A stretch of DNA of 64,000 bases from Patiria pectinifera (GCA_029964075.1 CM057150.1:3263717-3327716), one strand, 5' to 3'; counted from the stretch's first letter, positions 24,801-36,393 are shown. The notes: a model not told the origin generated them from the letters alone. A program made the numbers and translations.

Positions 24801-25881
24801 ATTATTATCCAAACTGCAAAGTATATACCCATTTTCACGGCTCATTGTAATGGATTTTGAGCAGGCTTTGTTTTGGTGGATGGATGATAAAACTCTCTTA
24901 ATACCATTTATTGAGAGTTAGCCAAGTAGTTGAGACACGGCCTATAGTTTTCATCTATATCCTCCTCGCTTCAGGATCTAAGGGGCAATGTTGAAAGGGT
25001 CAGCAAGTTCCTGGGCAAGGACCTGCCCGCCGAGACACTGGACGCCATCACCGACCACTGCACCTTCGCCAACATGAAGAAGAACCCCATGGCCAACCCG
25101 GACTCCATCTTAGCACCACCGGAACAGGCCGCCGACACCGCCCCGCGGGAAGGGTCCTTCATGAAAAAAGATGGAAATCCTCATCGGTTGAAACAGGCCG
25201 CCGACACCGCCCCGCGGGAAGGGTCCTTCATGAGAAAAGGTAGACATCCTCATCGGTTGGCGGAATCAAAATAATTAGAGCTGGTTTCTTTTCCCACTTG
25301 ATTCCCAGGGATTTATTTGACTTATAGTGCATTTTGGTTTGCTACAGTATGTCTCAGCAGCTTTATTGTACAAGCATTACATTCACTATGAGGACTTCCG
25401 AACAAAAGATGTCCACATAAACCAGTTCCAAGATACGTTGTGTGGACTTGCCCACGTACGTCCACACAAGTTTTCCCTTTCTCTTGAAAACAGGTTAAGA
25501 GGCATTTTGGGGCTAGGTTTATCAGTGGCAAAATGAAGAGAAACACTAAAGAGATCATAGAAAAAAATGTGGTTGAAAAAAAATGTCACAGTTTGAGTAA
25601 AAATGAGTTTTTTTCACTGACAAAGAATGTCCACATTAGGTATGTATAAAAACAAACGTGTGGAGGTGCGTGTGCTTTCGTTCAACAGAGTAGGCATTAT
25701 GTTAGCCCTAACACCAGTCATAGACAATTAAAGTCCTTGAGATTATTCGCTCGGTTGTGTTTGTCCTATTTCAGGCAAAGTTGGAGATTGGAAGTCTCAC
25801 TTCACTGTTGCTCAGAACGAGGCTATGGACGCCCTCATTCGAGACAAGTGTTACGGGACCGGATTGACGTTCGACCAATAG
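18883..25881 (+). CDS. Cytosolic sulfotransferase SULT-B, with exonised duplication
   Basis: Coding exons 18883-18910, 20383-20532, 21152-21288, 22454-22688, 23765-23859, 24975-25239, 25775-25881. All introns are GT/AG and the phases are consistent, giving 338 residues. PAPS loop YPKAGTTW at 56-63, catalytic His at 125, RNPKD at 146-150, and the C-terminal GDWK plus KxxxTVxxxE at about 308-319 are intact. The penultimate coding exon is 265 nt against 178 nt in A and E. 69 nt come from an in-frame tandem duplication (25123-25260) and 18 nt from a small insertion. The extra residues lie in the loop before the RKG motif that closes over PAPS, so activity could be altered. The start is the ATG in the tiny exon 18860-18910; the downstream-intron ATG at 20265 is not used. 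Paralogue of SULT-A. Confidence 0.88.
21652..21940 (+). repeat. tRNA-derived SINE in SULT-B intron, head damaged
   Basis: Counterpart of 6893-7180 in the SULT-A intron. The A-box-like 'tggtccaatgg' is kept, but about 18 bases containing the B box are deleted next to 'cctgggaaca'. This copy should therefore be unable to drive pol III transcription. The body is retained. Confidence 0.65.
25123..25260 (+). repeat. 69 bp tandem duplication across exon/intron border
   Basis: Two adjacent 69 bp units (25123-25191, 25192-25260) each contain the exon end ('gggaagggtccttcatga') followed by what is intron in SULT-A ('catcctcatcggttg' or close). In the first unit the donor 'gtagac' has become 'atggaa', destroying the splice site. 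In the second unit 'gtagac' is intact. Since 69 is divisible by three, the former intron bases are read in frame. Confidence 0.9.
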
Positions 25882-27318
25882 CCAGCCGCAAGTTGTGGAA
25901 TGGAGAGCTTGTCCAGGCGATTCAGATATTATGTATCAGATACATTTTTAAGACATAAACATTCTGATTACTATGCAAGCATCTTAATTACAAAGTTGTT
26001 GCAAATTTCATAGTATAGTGGAGGAGTTTATGTGTACCGTAGTGACGATAGAGGGCGCTACCGGTACGTCTCCTGTATAGTCATTGGCGATTTTATGCAC
26101 CTATCGATTTAACGAAATAACACTTGTTCAAAAGTGAAGATTGCAGCTTTATTGCAAACAGCTTTATTTCATACTTGTTGCAAATTTCATTTATGTGTAC
26201 CGTAGTAACGATAGAGGGCGCTACGTCTCCTGTGTAGCTATTTGTTAATAATTGCTATTACCAGGAAATGCACCGATTTAACGAGATAATCCTTGCTCAA
26301 AGTGAAGATAGAACTGGTACAAAATACGCAGTGCCATTTAATACGCCTGAATTGATATCATAGGCATAATGACCTTCAAACATTTAATACGAGGGGCTGA
26401 GTGCTGTCATCGGCGATTAAAACAGGAAAAGGTCCAAATGTCTTTTATTGGTTTAAGTATCAATGAGAGTCTCTGCATGGCAGTTAACTTGAAGTGCGGT
26501 AAATAGAACATTTTGACAAATTCGTGGGAGTCAATGGGCCATCTTTTCCAGCGAATGGGGCGCTTTAAACTTTTAATCACGCGCCCGAAACCACTGAGCC
26601 TTTTCAATGATGCCATTTTGAGTGATAATTAACGGACTAGAACAATCAAACTTGGCGATGGAAATTTGCAATCCGAAAATTTTACCATCTGTTATATTAA
26701 GATTAAAAGTGCTACAATAATTGAGATTTTTCTACGGCATTTTTTTTATCTTCATAGTTAAATTACGGCCAAAATTTAGCGACAACCTTCCCCCTGCGCA
26801 GTCAAGTGGCTGCGAAGGGTTTACGGTATCCAAAGTATAACTCTCTTCATTTTATTATGTTCAATGAAACCCAACTTTTCAATGAAGAATTAAACCGGAA
26901 TTCATCTTTTCTTTCCCTGGCTCTGGGTTTTCTTAAGGAAGTAAATCTGACCATTCACTCCGTTTTACAACTGTCGGATACATTTTATTGACCGTTTACT
27001 TGCTTACCCGTGGTTGGCAAACTATTGAAGATGAACATTGCAAAAGAATATTCTTGTTTCCAATGATATCATTGGATTGCTGGAAGTACGAAATATTCGA
27101 CAATCGCTGTGTACCAAAGACGTAACGTAAAACTGTTGGTATTATCTGTTAATTGCCAACCACGTCATAAATGTTTGCCCTTGTGCCAGCCCTAGAAAAT
27201 GCCGCTCATTGTATACATATAAATATATGTCTACGCTACTTAAATATACGAAAAATATATAATAGTGCACCCTGCCCAAATAGCATGTCCGAAAAATGTG
27301 CAGCCATAGTGTTCTCAC

Positions 27319-27482
27319 CTGCTTTGGGGTAGGTAACGATCCAACAGTCGTCGGCTCTGACCTCAAATGACCTCAGCTCGTCCATGATTTTGCAAATGTT
27401 TGAATTAAGTGCAGGACTCCTTCGTACTCGCCCAGCGTGTACGGTTTCTGAGCCGTGTACATTTCCCTCCTCATTTCTCGAA
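27319..27482 (-). pseudogene. SULT fragment F: single frameshifted exon
   Basis: Minus-strand exon with acceptor at 27483-27484 and donor at 27317-27318. It matches the 48184-48345 exon of SULT-E (LGEYEGV, then [23 protein letters not shown] in two frames). It is 164 nt rather than 162; two extra bases near 27415 shift the frame. The relative at 58982-59066 lacks these two bases. No following exon with the TTWVQE codons is found on the minus strand between here and block B. It is a remnant. Bases 26793-27318 show no further features. Confidence 0.8.
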
Positions 27483-28005
27483 CTGCAAGCCAAAACAAAC
27501 GTGCTAGACTTATTAAAAATACGTTAAAAAAAGTAACAGGTCCGTCTTTGATTCGCAAGGATTGACAAGGAACATACAGCACTCTTATTCTTCATAGCAA
27601 AAACACGGAAGTGCACATTATATCAAAATCTTCTTACTTAGGCAACAGACAGAACAAGTAAGTGAAGTATATCATTAACGAAATTGTTTATAATAGGGTT
27701 TTTGACACATGTCAATGGGAAATTATTAAAAATATGATTTCATTAATTATGACACGTATACGTGGAGTCTGGAGTAAATTATGAGACAGTAAATGGGCCA
27801 AGCCTGATTCTCAGGGAATTGACTATTAAGATACTGCTGACGAAACTAACCTTAATCGTCCGGGGGTGTATATACACAATTAAAGTGTACTAACAATCTT
27901 CGACAAATAGGTACATGTCCATGGCGATGGAAGCGTACGTCAGGTTGCATAGACCAAGGTATATGCATAGAGAAATATTAATCCTGTGGTAAAACATGAA
28001 CACAA
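27483..28005. repeat. Dispersed segment flanking fragment F
   Basis: This segment matches about 59067-59560 in the same order ('gtttttgacacatgtcaatg' and 'gaaatattaatcctgtgg' or close forms) and partly matches 110-330. It moved together with the minus-strand SULT exon. No ORF is credible in it. The following 28005-29340 stretch is AT-rich and shows no supported gene; a 38-codon ATG ORF at 28770-28886 was seen but not called. Confidence 0.6.
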
Positions 28006-29341
28006 CTAGTCCGTGGGACGAGAGCCCGAAAACGCTTTAGTTTTCGAGATAGGCGATCTGGTTCACCGAATTTTATAAAACTTGCCAGATATGTAGATTA
28101 TGGTGTACCATATCAGAAAAACGTTGTTCCCCGGTCCACGAATTGTTTGGGAATGAGAAATTCTACGACAAAAACACGCACGAATTGTGCATGAGAAAAA
28201 AGAAAGAAATGGCGCCCTCTTTTGACACAGCAAATATACATGTTACACGCAATGCATGCGCGCGCGAGGCGGGTTCGCCCGTCTTGCTGAACATTTGTTT
28301 AATGTTAGATTCTAGCCTTTTTATTTGTAATTATTTCTAAAGCAAGATGCTTATTACAGTTAATTTCAATTTGAAATAACCAGGCAGTTCTTTATATTAT
28401 AAAATATCTTGTAAATGACAAGCCTTTATGAAAGAATAATGTGTACAACCCATGAGCCCCAGAACTTGCAAGTTGCTTCGTTATGATATCCCACAAAAAC
28501 TGTAAATCAGTCAATCTTCTCTAAATGGCTGCTAGTTAGCTGAAACGCATGATCATCATTAATATGGGGCAGGTGTCATACTTAAATTGATTTAAATTTA
28601 GATTAAATTTGATAAGAACGATTTGAAACAATGAATAACAAATACGATCCAAATACTGTTTCTATAACTTTTTTATTCCAACTTTGATGTGCTGTACATT
28701 ACATACTTCATTCAGCCAAAAGAAATACACAGATGTGAAAATCTTAATCAGTTAGTGTTGTTTTTTTGAATGAACAATTTGAGTAAAGACGGCAGGTACC
28801 TCAAACAGGATGAGTTCATGTATTCCAAATTAAATGACAAAGATCCTCCCCAGAAGAAAGAGCCGCAAAAGAACAGCTTCCAGTAGCAGATAACTTTACA
28901 AAAGTTGTTTAAGGTGTGCAGGCATTCCACTCTAAGTAAAAACTTGGATTCAAAACCATCTAGTATACATTTGTTTCTTGAACTTCTGTTTTAAACGACG
29001 ATACAACCAATTATTTCCTTTTTGGCCCTATCCATTGCCCAAATCCCAATATACACCACATCAAACATTCATAAGGGTTTAATACAACTTCAAACACACC
29101 TTATGTAGTGTTACATGTATCTTTCTGCCAATTTGGTAAAACAGCCTTCATGAAAAAGAAATTAAAACAAAAATAAGTTTTCTAAATGCCAGTTTGTAAA
29201 CAAACACAAATGTGTTTTCACAGATATCAATTATTCTGACCACACCAATGCAATGGCACTTCCTCAGTTGAATTTCTGCAATTACAGTACATGTATAAGT
29301 GTCAAATACAAGAAACAATAAGAGCAATAACACAAATGCAC

Positions 29342-31722
29342 CGAAACAATTCTGAGCACATCCATTTTGGAATTGACAATGTGCATAAGAAGTTCTTCAT
29401 TGTTGTTGTCTTCCGCTGCCTGTAGCAATCTTTCAGCCTGTAGGGTGGTACATGTGACCAGGGGTTCTTGCCTCCTCTTCCTTGTGACTCGGCAGGTCAC
29501 ACACTTCTCCTTCCTGCAAAGGATGCACTGTTTGGGAAAAACATGTTGTGATCTTGCTGCAGTCTTGGAAACCGTTTGCGTGGCTGAACGGAGTCTTCTC
29601 TTTTTCACAGGGGGGTGGGGAACCTTTTTGGCTGTTTCAGTTTCTAGAATACAGGAGAGAAACAGAAAATACAATCTTATTCAACTTTTTACATGGAATT
29701 AACATTTATTTGGTTGTATTTATTGAAATAAGGCCATTTTTCAATGAAAATGTTGTGTTGCTCTCAAATAAACAAAATCAGGAGGGTATATGTCATGTTT
29801 CTTCCTTAAATTTGTGAGATTATCTTTTTTTTGGGGGGGGGGTGTCGGATGGGGAGGGTAAACAACAGTATACATTAAAACCTTCCCCTTCTTCCAAATT
29901 AAAAAATAAATGGAAAGAAAGTTATCAGTTCTTGGGCCTAATACTGGTATACACATGTGCATGTACATGGCCATGTATATATATGTGGATGGTACACTAG
30001 CCCAGGTGGACTCCCTTTCCCCCCTACGTTACACGTACATTGCCTTTTTATGGCTAAAAGTAAAAGTTTCAAAAGATACATTAAACTCTTTGGACTGTCT
30101 TTTCATAAACAAAATACATTTCACATGGACACTGGGTGAACTGAACTATATAAAAACAGTTTTCCAGTGTAACTTAGTTACAGACATCAGATAAATACTG
30201 GGGGGAGGGAGATGGGGGTCAGACAAGTCGACCGTTGAGACAACTGGACCAACTGTGCGATAAATGGAAAGACAAGTCGACCGTTGAGACAAGTCGCCTC
30301 GCAAGTTTTGGGCCTAGTTTCGGGGATAGTACCGGGGATTTTGACGGCGGCTGATTGCCGTTTGGGAGTGATGACACATGAGGTTTTTTTTTTTCATATA
30401 ACAGAGCCGATATAGCGCAGCGTGATTGTCCGTGCACATCGTTCGTTTTTCTCAAGGCCACGTGCGCGCATCCCTGATCAACGTGGCCGTACCATGCACG
30501 GTGGCATCGTTTTTGCCGGGCCTGTACGCCTATTTGCCGCGCCGGTCGACGTGCCCGCGTGCCGGGCCCGGTCCTCGCGGGCGGGCGGGGCGCATCGGCC
30601 CGACGCGACGCCCTCTGTACATCGAGTATGCCTGCGCCGCACCCGTGATAGGTCTTGCCACAGATTTGTGCAACTTTTTCTGCTCCACGTGTATTCATTT
30701 CCATTAAGTCGAGCAGTCTCAACGGTCGAGTTGTCCCGAGTCGAGTTGTCTCAACGGTCGACTTGTCTGACATTCAGGGAGATTATCAACAGCACCTCAC
30801 AAATATACTTGTATAAGTTTATCATACCATCATCTCCCTGCAGTTTTTTTTTCATGAAGGTTACCAAATTTGTTAATGAATAGAAATGGAAGCAACAGTT
30901 TCTATACAAATAAAATGTACCTGCAACTTTAAACTTCTCTTTTTGCTGGGCATGAACTGCTCTCTTCACCTTGGACTTGTCAGTGTACAGACTGTAGCAT
31001 GACCTATACAGAAAAATGTGGAGGTTTACATTTACATAGTACCAACATGACCAATAAGCCTACCATGACTACACAATTGCAAGGCACTAACATCAGAACA
31101 TGTTGACTAACGTGTATACACAATCATTGACTGCATTTAAGTAGTTTTAGGAAAGCATAAAAATCTACATGTACTGCATTCAGGCCTCCCTATGCCATGA
31201 ATTTTCAGAGCCCCCCCCCCCTTCCCTTAATGACCTTGCCCTTATTTTATCTCGATCATCATGATCATAAAATAGTCAAGTCATGATCTGGTCATGGACA
31301 TTGGTAGGTTACTAGATATTACACAATCTCGAAGTGAAGGGAAGTGTATGATTTGTATCTCACCGATGATGACCGGCATTCTCTAGGATCGTGGATTGCA
31401 ACCGCATACTGACGGGCTGATCGTGCTGATCCGTAGCAACACTTGCTCCGGCTCCGGCTGACGTGGCGCATGTTTTGGCGATGAATTGCCTTGTCCCTGG
31501 CACTTGCTATCTCGGCTTGCGGTCCTTTTGTGAAGGCCTTCCAGACGTCGGTATACTCAAGGAAACGTGACCAGCTGTGCTCCGAAAATAACTGCACTTC
31601 ACCCTTTCCAGTCGGAAAGTGCATGAGACACTGAACTGATGATTTTGGAGCATTTTCTTCACCTGTCTCCGCTGCGGTCTCTCGGACTCGGTACTTCCTT
31701 CCGACGACATGGACGACGCCAT
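29342..31722 (-). pseudogene. Remnant of a cysteine-rich metazoan gene, three exons
   Basis: Three minus-strand exons share one consistent product. Exon 1 (31722-31364) starts at an ATG and includes the VQLFSEHSWSRFLEYTD segment, ending HHR. Exon 2 (31003-30921) continues SCYSLYTDKSKVKRA. Exon 3 (29643-29342) reads KKRRLRSATQ, then PKQCILCRKEKCVTC, then ERLLQAAEDNNNEELLMHI. This order (SW..F, HR.CY, C..C with an AAE helix) matches a widespread uncharacterised invertebrate and fish family known to me only as predicted proteins. Exon 1 must change frame twice (near 31665 and 31440), while exons 2 and 3 join cleanly in phase. No downstream exon with the second CY motif was found. It may be a degenerate copy or a real gene with sequence errors. 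The function is unknown. Confidence 0.5.
30218..30771. mobile_element. 554 bp DNA element with 28 bp perfect TIRs
   Basis: The first 28 bases (30218-30245, starting gtcagacaagtcgaccgttg) are exactly the reverse complement of the last 28 (30744-30771). A second inner copy of 'gacaagtcgaccgttgagac' occurs at about 30271 and inverted partners lie near 30716-30745, so each end is a double repeat. The core (30430-30660) is very GC-rich compared with its surroundings. There is no transposase ORF; the long ORFs on both strands are GC-driven. No clear target duplication is seen. It lies in the intron between exons 2 and 3 of the gene remnant at 29342-31722. It is a non-autonomous element of unknown superfamily. 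Confidence 0.8.
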
Positions 31723-31799
31723 GTTGGACTCGCCTCTTGTCGACGTGTATAGAACGTGCAATTTGATTGGTTCTTTGGCGACGCAACACAAACCTTGCA

Positions 31800-32374
31800 C
31801 GTTATTGGTTGATTTTTATCCTCTCTCGGGCGTTATGTTTGTCTAACGATTTTTTGGCTGTAACCTCGAATTTGATGTTAATTAAAATTCATTTGTGAAG
31901 TCCCAAACCACCCACGAACGCGGGAACGTGGTTTGTTAGCGCTTTCTATTTTTGATCAATGGAATGAGAAATATTAGAAAAAATTCGGAAAACCAGATCG
32001 CGTAACGAGCGAGGAACGGAAGGGTCAGTTGATTTGCTGGGTCATTCCTGATAGTCTGGTTCTCCGACCTGACAATTTCCCCCAGACGTCTACACGTCTA
32101 AGATTCATCAGGAATAGTCGGAATCTTTTGGTCTGGGAACCAGACTACATTCCTGATTGACATCATAGCTTCAGTGCTTTTAGGTAGCGCCAGTATCACA
32201 ACTCCAGCAGTACCGCTTATGATAATTTATGCTTACGTCACCACAAGTCAGGTACGTCACGTCACAGGACTTAAAATATGCAGTATCGATGGCGATCAGT
32301 GGCGGAGCTCCGGAGAGCGGGAGGTTTCACATCGAATGATCGGTCAACTTTCGGAATGTAACTTACTTGTGTTT
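31800..32374. other. No gene seen
   Basis: This stretch contains short inverted words ('gattcatcaggaatagtc' related to 'attcctgatagtctggttct') around 32040-32160 that may be ends of a small decayed element. No coding or RNA gene could be supported. Confidence 0.35.
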
Positions 32375-32520
32375 GAAGGGTTTGCGGAAACACCATGTGC
32401 GAATAGTTTCTCAACTAAGAGAATGGTTCTGAAGAGAACCAGAGGTATACCTTTGGTTCTCTTCAGAACCATTCTCTTAGTTGAGGAACTATTCGCACAT
32501 GGTGTTTCCGCAAACCCTTC
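32375..32520. repeat. 146 bp near-perfect palindrome
   Basis: The left arm from 'gaagggtttgcggaaacacc' (32375) is mirrored by the right arm ending 'ggtgtttccgcaaacccttc' (32520). The centre is at 'aggtatacct' (32446-32455). Only one or two positions fail to pair over about 70 bp arms. 'cttacttgtgtttga' precedes the left arm (32362-32376) and recurs at 32560-32574, but not immediately after the right arm. It is probably a palindromic MITE. 32521-33353 holds no supported gene. Confidence 0.85.
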
Positions 32521-34149
32521 ATTATTTAGTATCTCCACCATGCAAAGCCTCAAATCTTACTTACTTGTGTTTGAGCAGAGCCAGCTGTCATGGCTTTGAT
32601 GTGTCGTCCTTCCCATCCCAAACTAACAAGTGCAAACAATTACAATAGCATTCGGTTGTACCACGGAGGTAGAATTACTTGCACTTGGGCTAGTTGATCT
32701 GTAATTTGTCAAGGTTAGCGACTTACCGTGCCTAATATTTGTGTACAAAATGAAAACGGATTGTGCTCAGCGGGTAGTACTATTGGCAGTGTCGGCATTT
32801 TAGTCGATTACAACTTGAACGTACTGTGCGCTTAAAAATAACTTATACGAATAGATAAGGGGAGCCTTCGTTTTTGAAATGACCATTGTTAGCTTAACCG
32901 GTTTTAAGTTGGGCAGATGATTCGGGTCCCATGCATATTCTTCCATGATTTATTATTACATTTAGCATTCAAAAAGTAGGTAGGAATACTTTTTCGTGAA
33001 CGCTTGCATTAATTGTTATTTAGTTTGTTTATTTTTACTCTATTCCTTTTGACAACCATACAACTTAACCATATTTACAGAAACCTTGTTAATGTTTTAA
33101 TTAAGCTATTGAATAAAAAAAATATTTTGAATTAATGGATTTGAATCTGTAACTGTAAATCTTATTTCTGTCGTTGAAAAAATTGTCCCCTTACGAAAAA
33201 TCTCCGCGGTTTTCAATTACTTGAGTCCGTGACTGCGGAACGCCATAACCACAGAAATCCTTGGAGATGCTAATGATTTATCCTTTATCCATAGTGTATG
33301 GGATGGTTGACCTATGCTTGTCTCAATATTTTTCACAGGGAACAATATATTAATGTGTTTAGTAGGAAGGGGCGTAATCATACATGTCGCCACTACATTT
33401 TAAGTTAAATGGAATGGAGTTTGGCCGCCACCATGCATTTCAGTTTTTATCAGACTTGTGTTTTCTTAAAAAGAAGTGGTGTTCTGGCTAGGAAAATAGC
33501 AAGGAAGAACCGGTTTTGTGCAAGCAAAATTCAGGGAAGAATCTGTTGATATTAAAAACTTGTTGGAAAGTTCCAAGGTCATTCCAAGAAAGTTGCTGCC
33601 GTGAATTAGGGTTCAAAACATGGGAGGGGGATGGGATTTGCTATCAGCATCAGCAGGGCCGTTCCTCATTCTTTTCTTTTTATGGGATGTAGAACATTGG
33701 AGTAAGAGGGGCTCTGTGAGCTGATGAATCTTTTTTTGAAAACATTGTGTTTGCAACCAGCTAGGAAGATTTTCGTTTATTTAAGACTTACAATCACTGG
33801 TATGGATACCTGTGTAGTTATACGACTAAACTGCCTAGAGCGTATTTGTTAAGGTTTTTTTTCCCTTTTTTTGGAAATTCAATACGCATATAGGGAGTAA
33901 GATCAGTTCCACTGCCGGGTTGCGGTGATGGGTGGGTTATAACTTGTCAACACATACCTCGCCAGCGGGCCCATTAGATTGGTGATAACCGGAGAGCGGG
34001 AGTTTCAAAAAAACTCATCCGGTGTTTAGGCGACGCAGGGACTGGTTTGTGTACATGTGGTTTTTGTTTCTAGTTCACTTAATGTTTTGATTTATACCGG
34101 TGATAATATGCCGTCCCACCTGTTTTTCTTTTTTGTGTGTCGGGGGAAA

Positions 34150-34197
34150 CAGTGCATATTTTCTGTGCCCTTTTTACGCACTTCATCAGTCACCCTA
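34150..34197 (-). ncRNA. Hammerhead-ribozyme-like motif, inverted copy
   Basis: Minus-strand counterpart of the motif described at 41024-41070 in the first full unit: CTGATGA (34189-34183), a GTGC...GCAC hairpin, GAAA, then a TGCAC that can pair with GTGA ahead of the core. Confidence 0.35.
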
Positions 34198-34342
34198 TGT
34201 TTAATTCTTTTGTATGTATTTACTTTATTGCTAATGATGGTAAAGAATATTTTACGCGTTAGCTTTTTTGTAATGATCAGACTAAGTGGATTCCTTATTT
34301 TTTATTTTTTATTTTGAAATCCATGCCTAAATGACCATTATG

Positions 34343-36342
34343 TTAGTTCTGTTCTTCAAGAAGTTCCAAAAGGATTTGAACGTTCTCCTCATCCAAGTTT
34401 TTTTCTTGGTTGGATGGTGGAGATGGGTTAATCCTTGATCGGACCAGGCCATCTTTTATGTTTTTTTGTCGTTTGTATGCCAGGATGGGTTGGGTCGCAA
34501 AGAGTGCACTGAGAAAATCATTATCGCTGATCAGATTCCAGTGTTTCAGAAGGGCCTGCTTAAGAGCTGGGTGTTTAATTTGTGGGTGGTAGGGTAAAAC
34601 AAAGACCAGCGGGATATTCTTTTTGGTTTTTGCACGCTTTTTAGGGTTCACGCGAGCTTCGCCTTTTTGGGGAAGAAGGGCTAAATCTTCTTGGTTGTAT
34701 CCGCGTTTTTGTAGTTTGTCTTTGAAGAATTCAACCTTCTCCTCAAATTCTTTTGAGTGTGTGCATATACGGTCATATCTCATTAATTCTCCCTTAATCA
34801 AACCGCCAAAAACTGACTCAGGGTGGGCTGAATCTCGAGCAAGATACTGAAAGGTATCAGTTTTTTTGGTTGCTACTCGAGTATCCAATTTCCCTTCTTT
34901 TTTGAACCGTTCGCCTTTGTAGATGACGAGGTCGAGGAAGGTGACTTGACTGTTTGAAATCTCTGACGTGAACTTGAGCGTGGGATGAATTTGGTTTAGA
35001 GTTTGGACAAGGTCACCGGCTTGGTCTTCGTTACCGTTAAATATTATTAAGACGTCGTCCCTGTATCTCATGTAACTCACAATTGAAGGATTGTGTGGGA
35101 GAATAATTTCTTTTTCATATTTGAACAGGGTTATATCGCATATTTCTGGACTGCATTCGCTTCCATACCCACGCCAATTTTCTGTCTGAAGAACTTTCCA
35201 TTGAATTCAAATATGTTTCGATGCATGATAAGTTCTAGGAGACAGCGAGCGTGTTCTCTTGTAGGTTTGGGTATTGCGTACAGACTGTTATCGGCAACTT
35301 CAAGTGCATCGCAGACTGATTCAATTGCCTCATCTTGTGGGCAATTCGTATACATGGACACAATATCCAATGTGATCAATAGGCTATCCTGCTTCAATGT
35401 CACGTTGTTTAGTTTTTCAAGCACATGCCCGGAATCGCGTGTATATGTGCTTTGTTGTTTGACAATCGGAAGCAGAAAATAGTCTATGTATTTTGAAATT
35501 GATTGAGTCGGACCTCCGCAACCACTAATAATAGGCCTCCCCACAAACCGCGTTTCTTTGGGTGCTTCTTTGTGAACTTTCGGTAAAAGGTAGAGGCAAG
35601 GAGTTTTGATGTCGTGGTTGTCATGGTTGAGAAACTCAAATGTTTTTTTGGATATTACTCCATCAATGTGAAGTCTGCGTATGGCTTGAGCGACCTGTTG
35701 CGCGGTTTCCCCAGTCAGATCCCTATCAATCTCTTCATAATGTGGGCCTGACAATTGTCGTAGCCCCTCATGTATATAGTCTTGTCTGTTTAAAACACAT
35801 ACACCGCGGCCTTTATCGAATGGTTTAATGACTATGTCTCGTCTTTGCTTAAGGCCGGTCAGAGCGATGCGTTCCGCTTTTGATATGTTAGATTTTACAT
35901 TTTTTATTTCCAACTTGGATAATTCCTCCAAAGTACCCTCAATGTATGATTCTAGATTAAGGTTGAAGGTAGGTTGGGGATTCCAAGTGGAGGGCAATTT
36001 GAAAGGATGCGAATTTGGAGGTCTCACTCTCCCTGCCATTTTTAGACGTAATCTCATTTTTCTGAAAAATGATTGGGAATGGCGAAGGATGGTGGACCTT
36101 TTTGGTTTTCTAGGGGTGGGTATAAAATTCAAACCCCTGCCTAGAGCAATCAGTTCAATGTTAGAGAGCTGAGAGTCCGAGAGATTCTTAACATAAGGCA
36201 TACTTTGTTTAGCTTTTAGCTCAAGAGAGATCGTCTTCGCCCATTTCTTGTGCTTTTTGCTTATTTGGCGAGATTGGACAGATCTATTCTTGGCTGCATT
36301 CGTTTTGTTATTTTTTTGGCTTTTATTAAGTCTCCTCGCCAT
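34343..36342 (-). pseudogene. PLE ORF2 reverse transcriptase, frameshifted (inverted copy)
   Basis: The ATG at 36342-36340 opens a reading frame that continues to codon 395 or so. One G is missing at about 35160 within the VAMGSECS motif region, moving the remainder (to the TAA at 34343-34345) into another frame. Apart from that single base the copy would read 666 residues. Reverse transcriptase blocks are all visible: DKGRG, LYLLPKVHK, LDIVSMYTN, RYRDD, FLDLVIY. No GIY-YIG domain follows. Confidence 0.85.
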
Positions 36343-36393
36343 GCTCAAGCAGACTCAATGTAAACTTGTGTTCAATAAGTATTGACTGAATGA

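Larger units (their letters stand above)
17390..26792 (+). repeat. Segmental duplication block B (contains SULT-B)
   Basis: Direct copy of 1663-10978. The match ends after 'gcgacaacct' at about 26792, where the sequence becomes unrelated to block A. It keeps all coding exons in frame. Its SINEs at 17775-18057 and 21652-21940 are shared with A. Confidence 0.85.
33354..36393 (-). mobile_element. Inverted, 5'-truncated PLE copy
   Basis: On the minus strand this copy runs from just upstream of ORF2 (homology begins at the base corresponding to 38829) to the element 3' end. It includes ORF2, the 3' region and a full pLTR but lacks ORF1. It is joined head to head with the direct pLTR at 36393/36394, within a run of 'aaagaaaaaagaaaaac' that offers microhomology. 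Confidence 0.85.

Noticed and set aside
28770..28886. 38-codon + strand ORF rich in Lys, Asp and Gln
   Set aside because: It has no splice signals that connect it to other exons, no homology I recognise, and its length is within chance.
30219..30773. 184-codon minus-strand ORF (and overlapping + strand ORFs)
   Set aside because: It lies wholly inside the GC-rich inverted-repeat element, starts in the TIR and is low in stop codons because of GC content. No domain is recognisable.
33701..33760. CTGATGA followed by GAAA on the + strand of the inverted PLE copy, a possible hammerhead core
   Set aside because: The intervening bases (atcttttttt) cannot form stem II and the flanks do not pair. The other orientation near 34150-34197 is much better.
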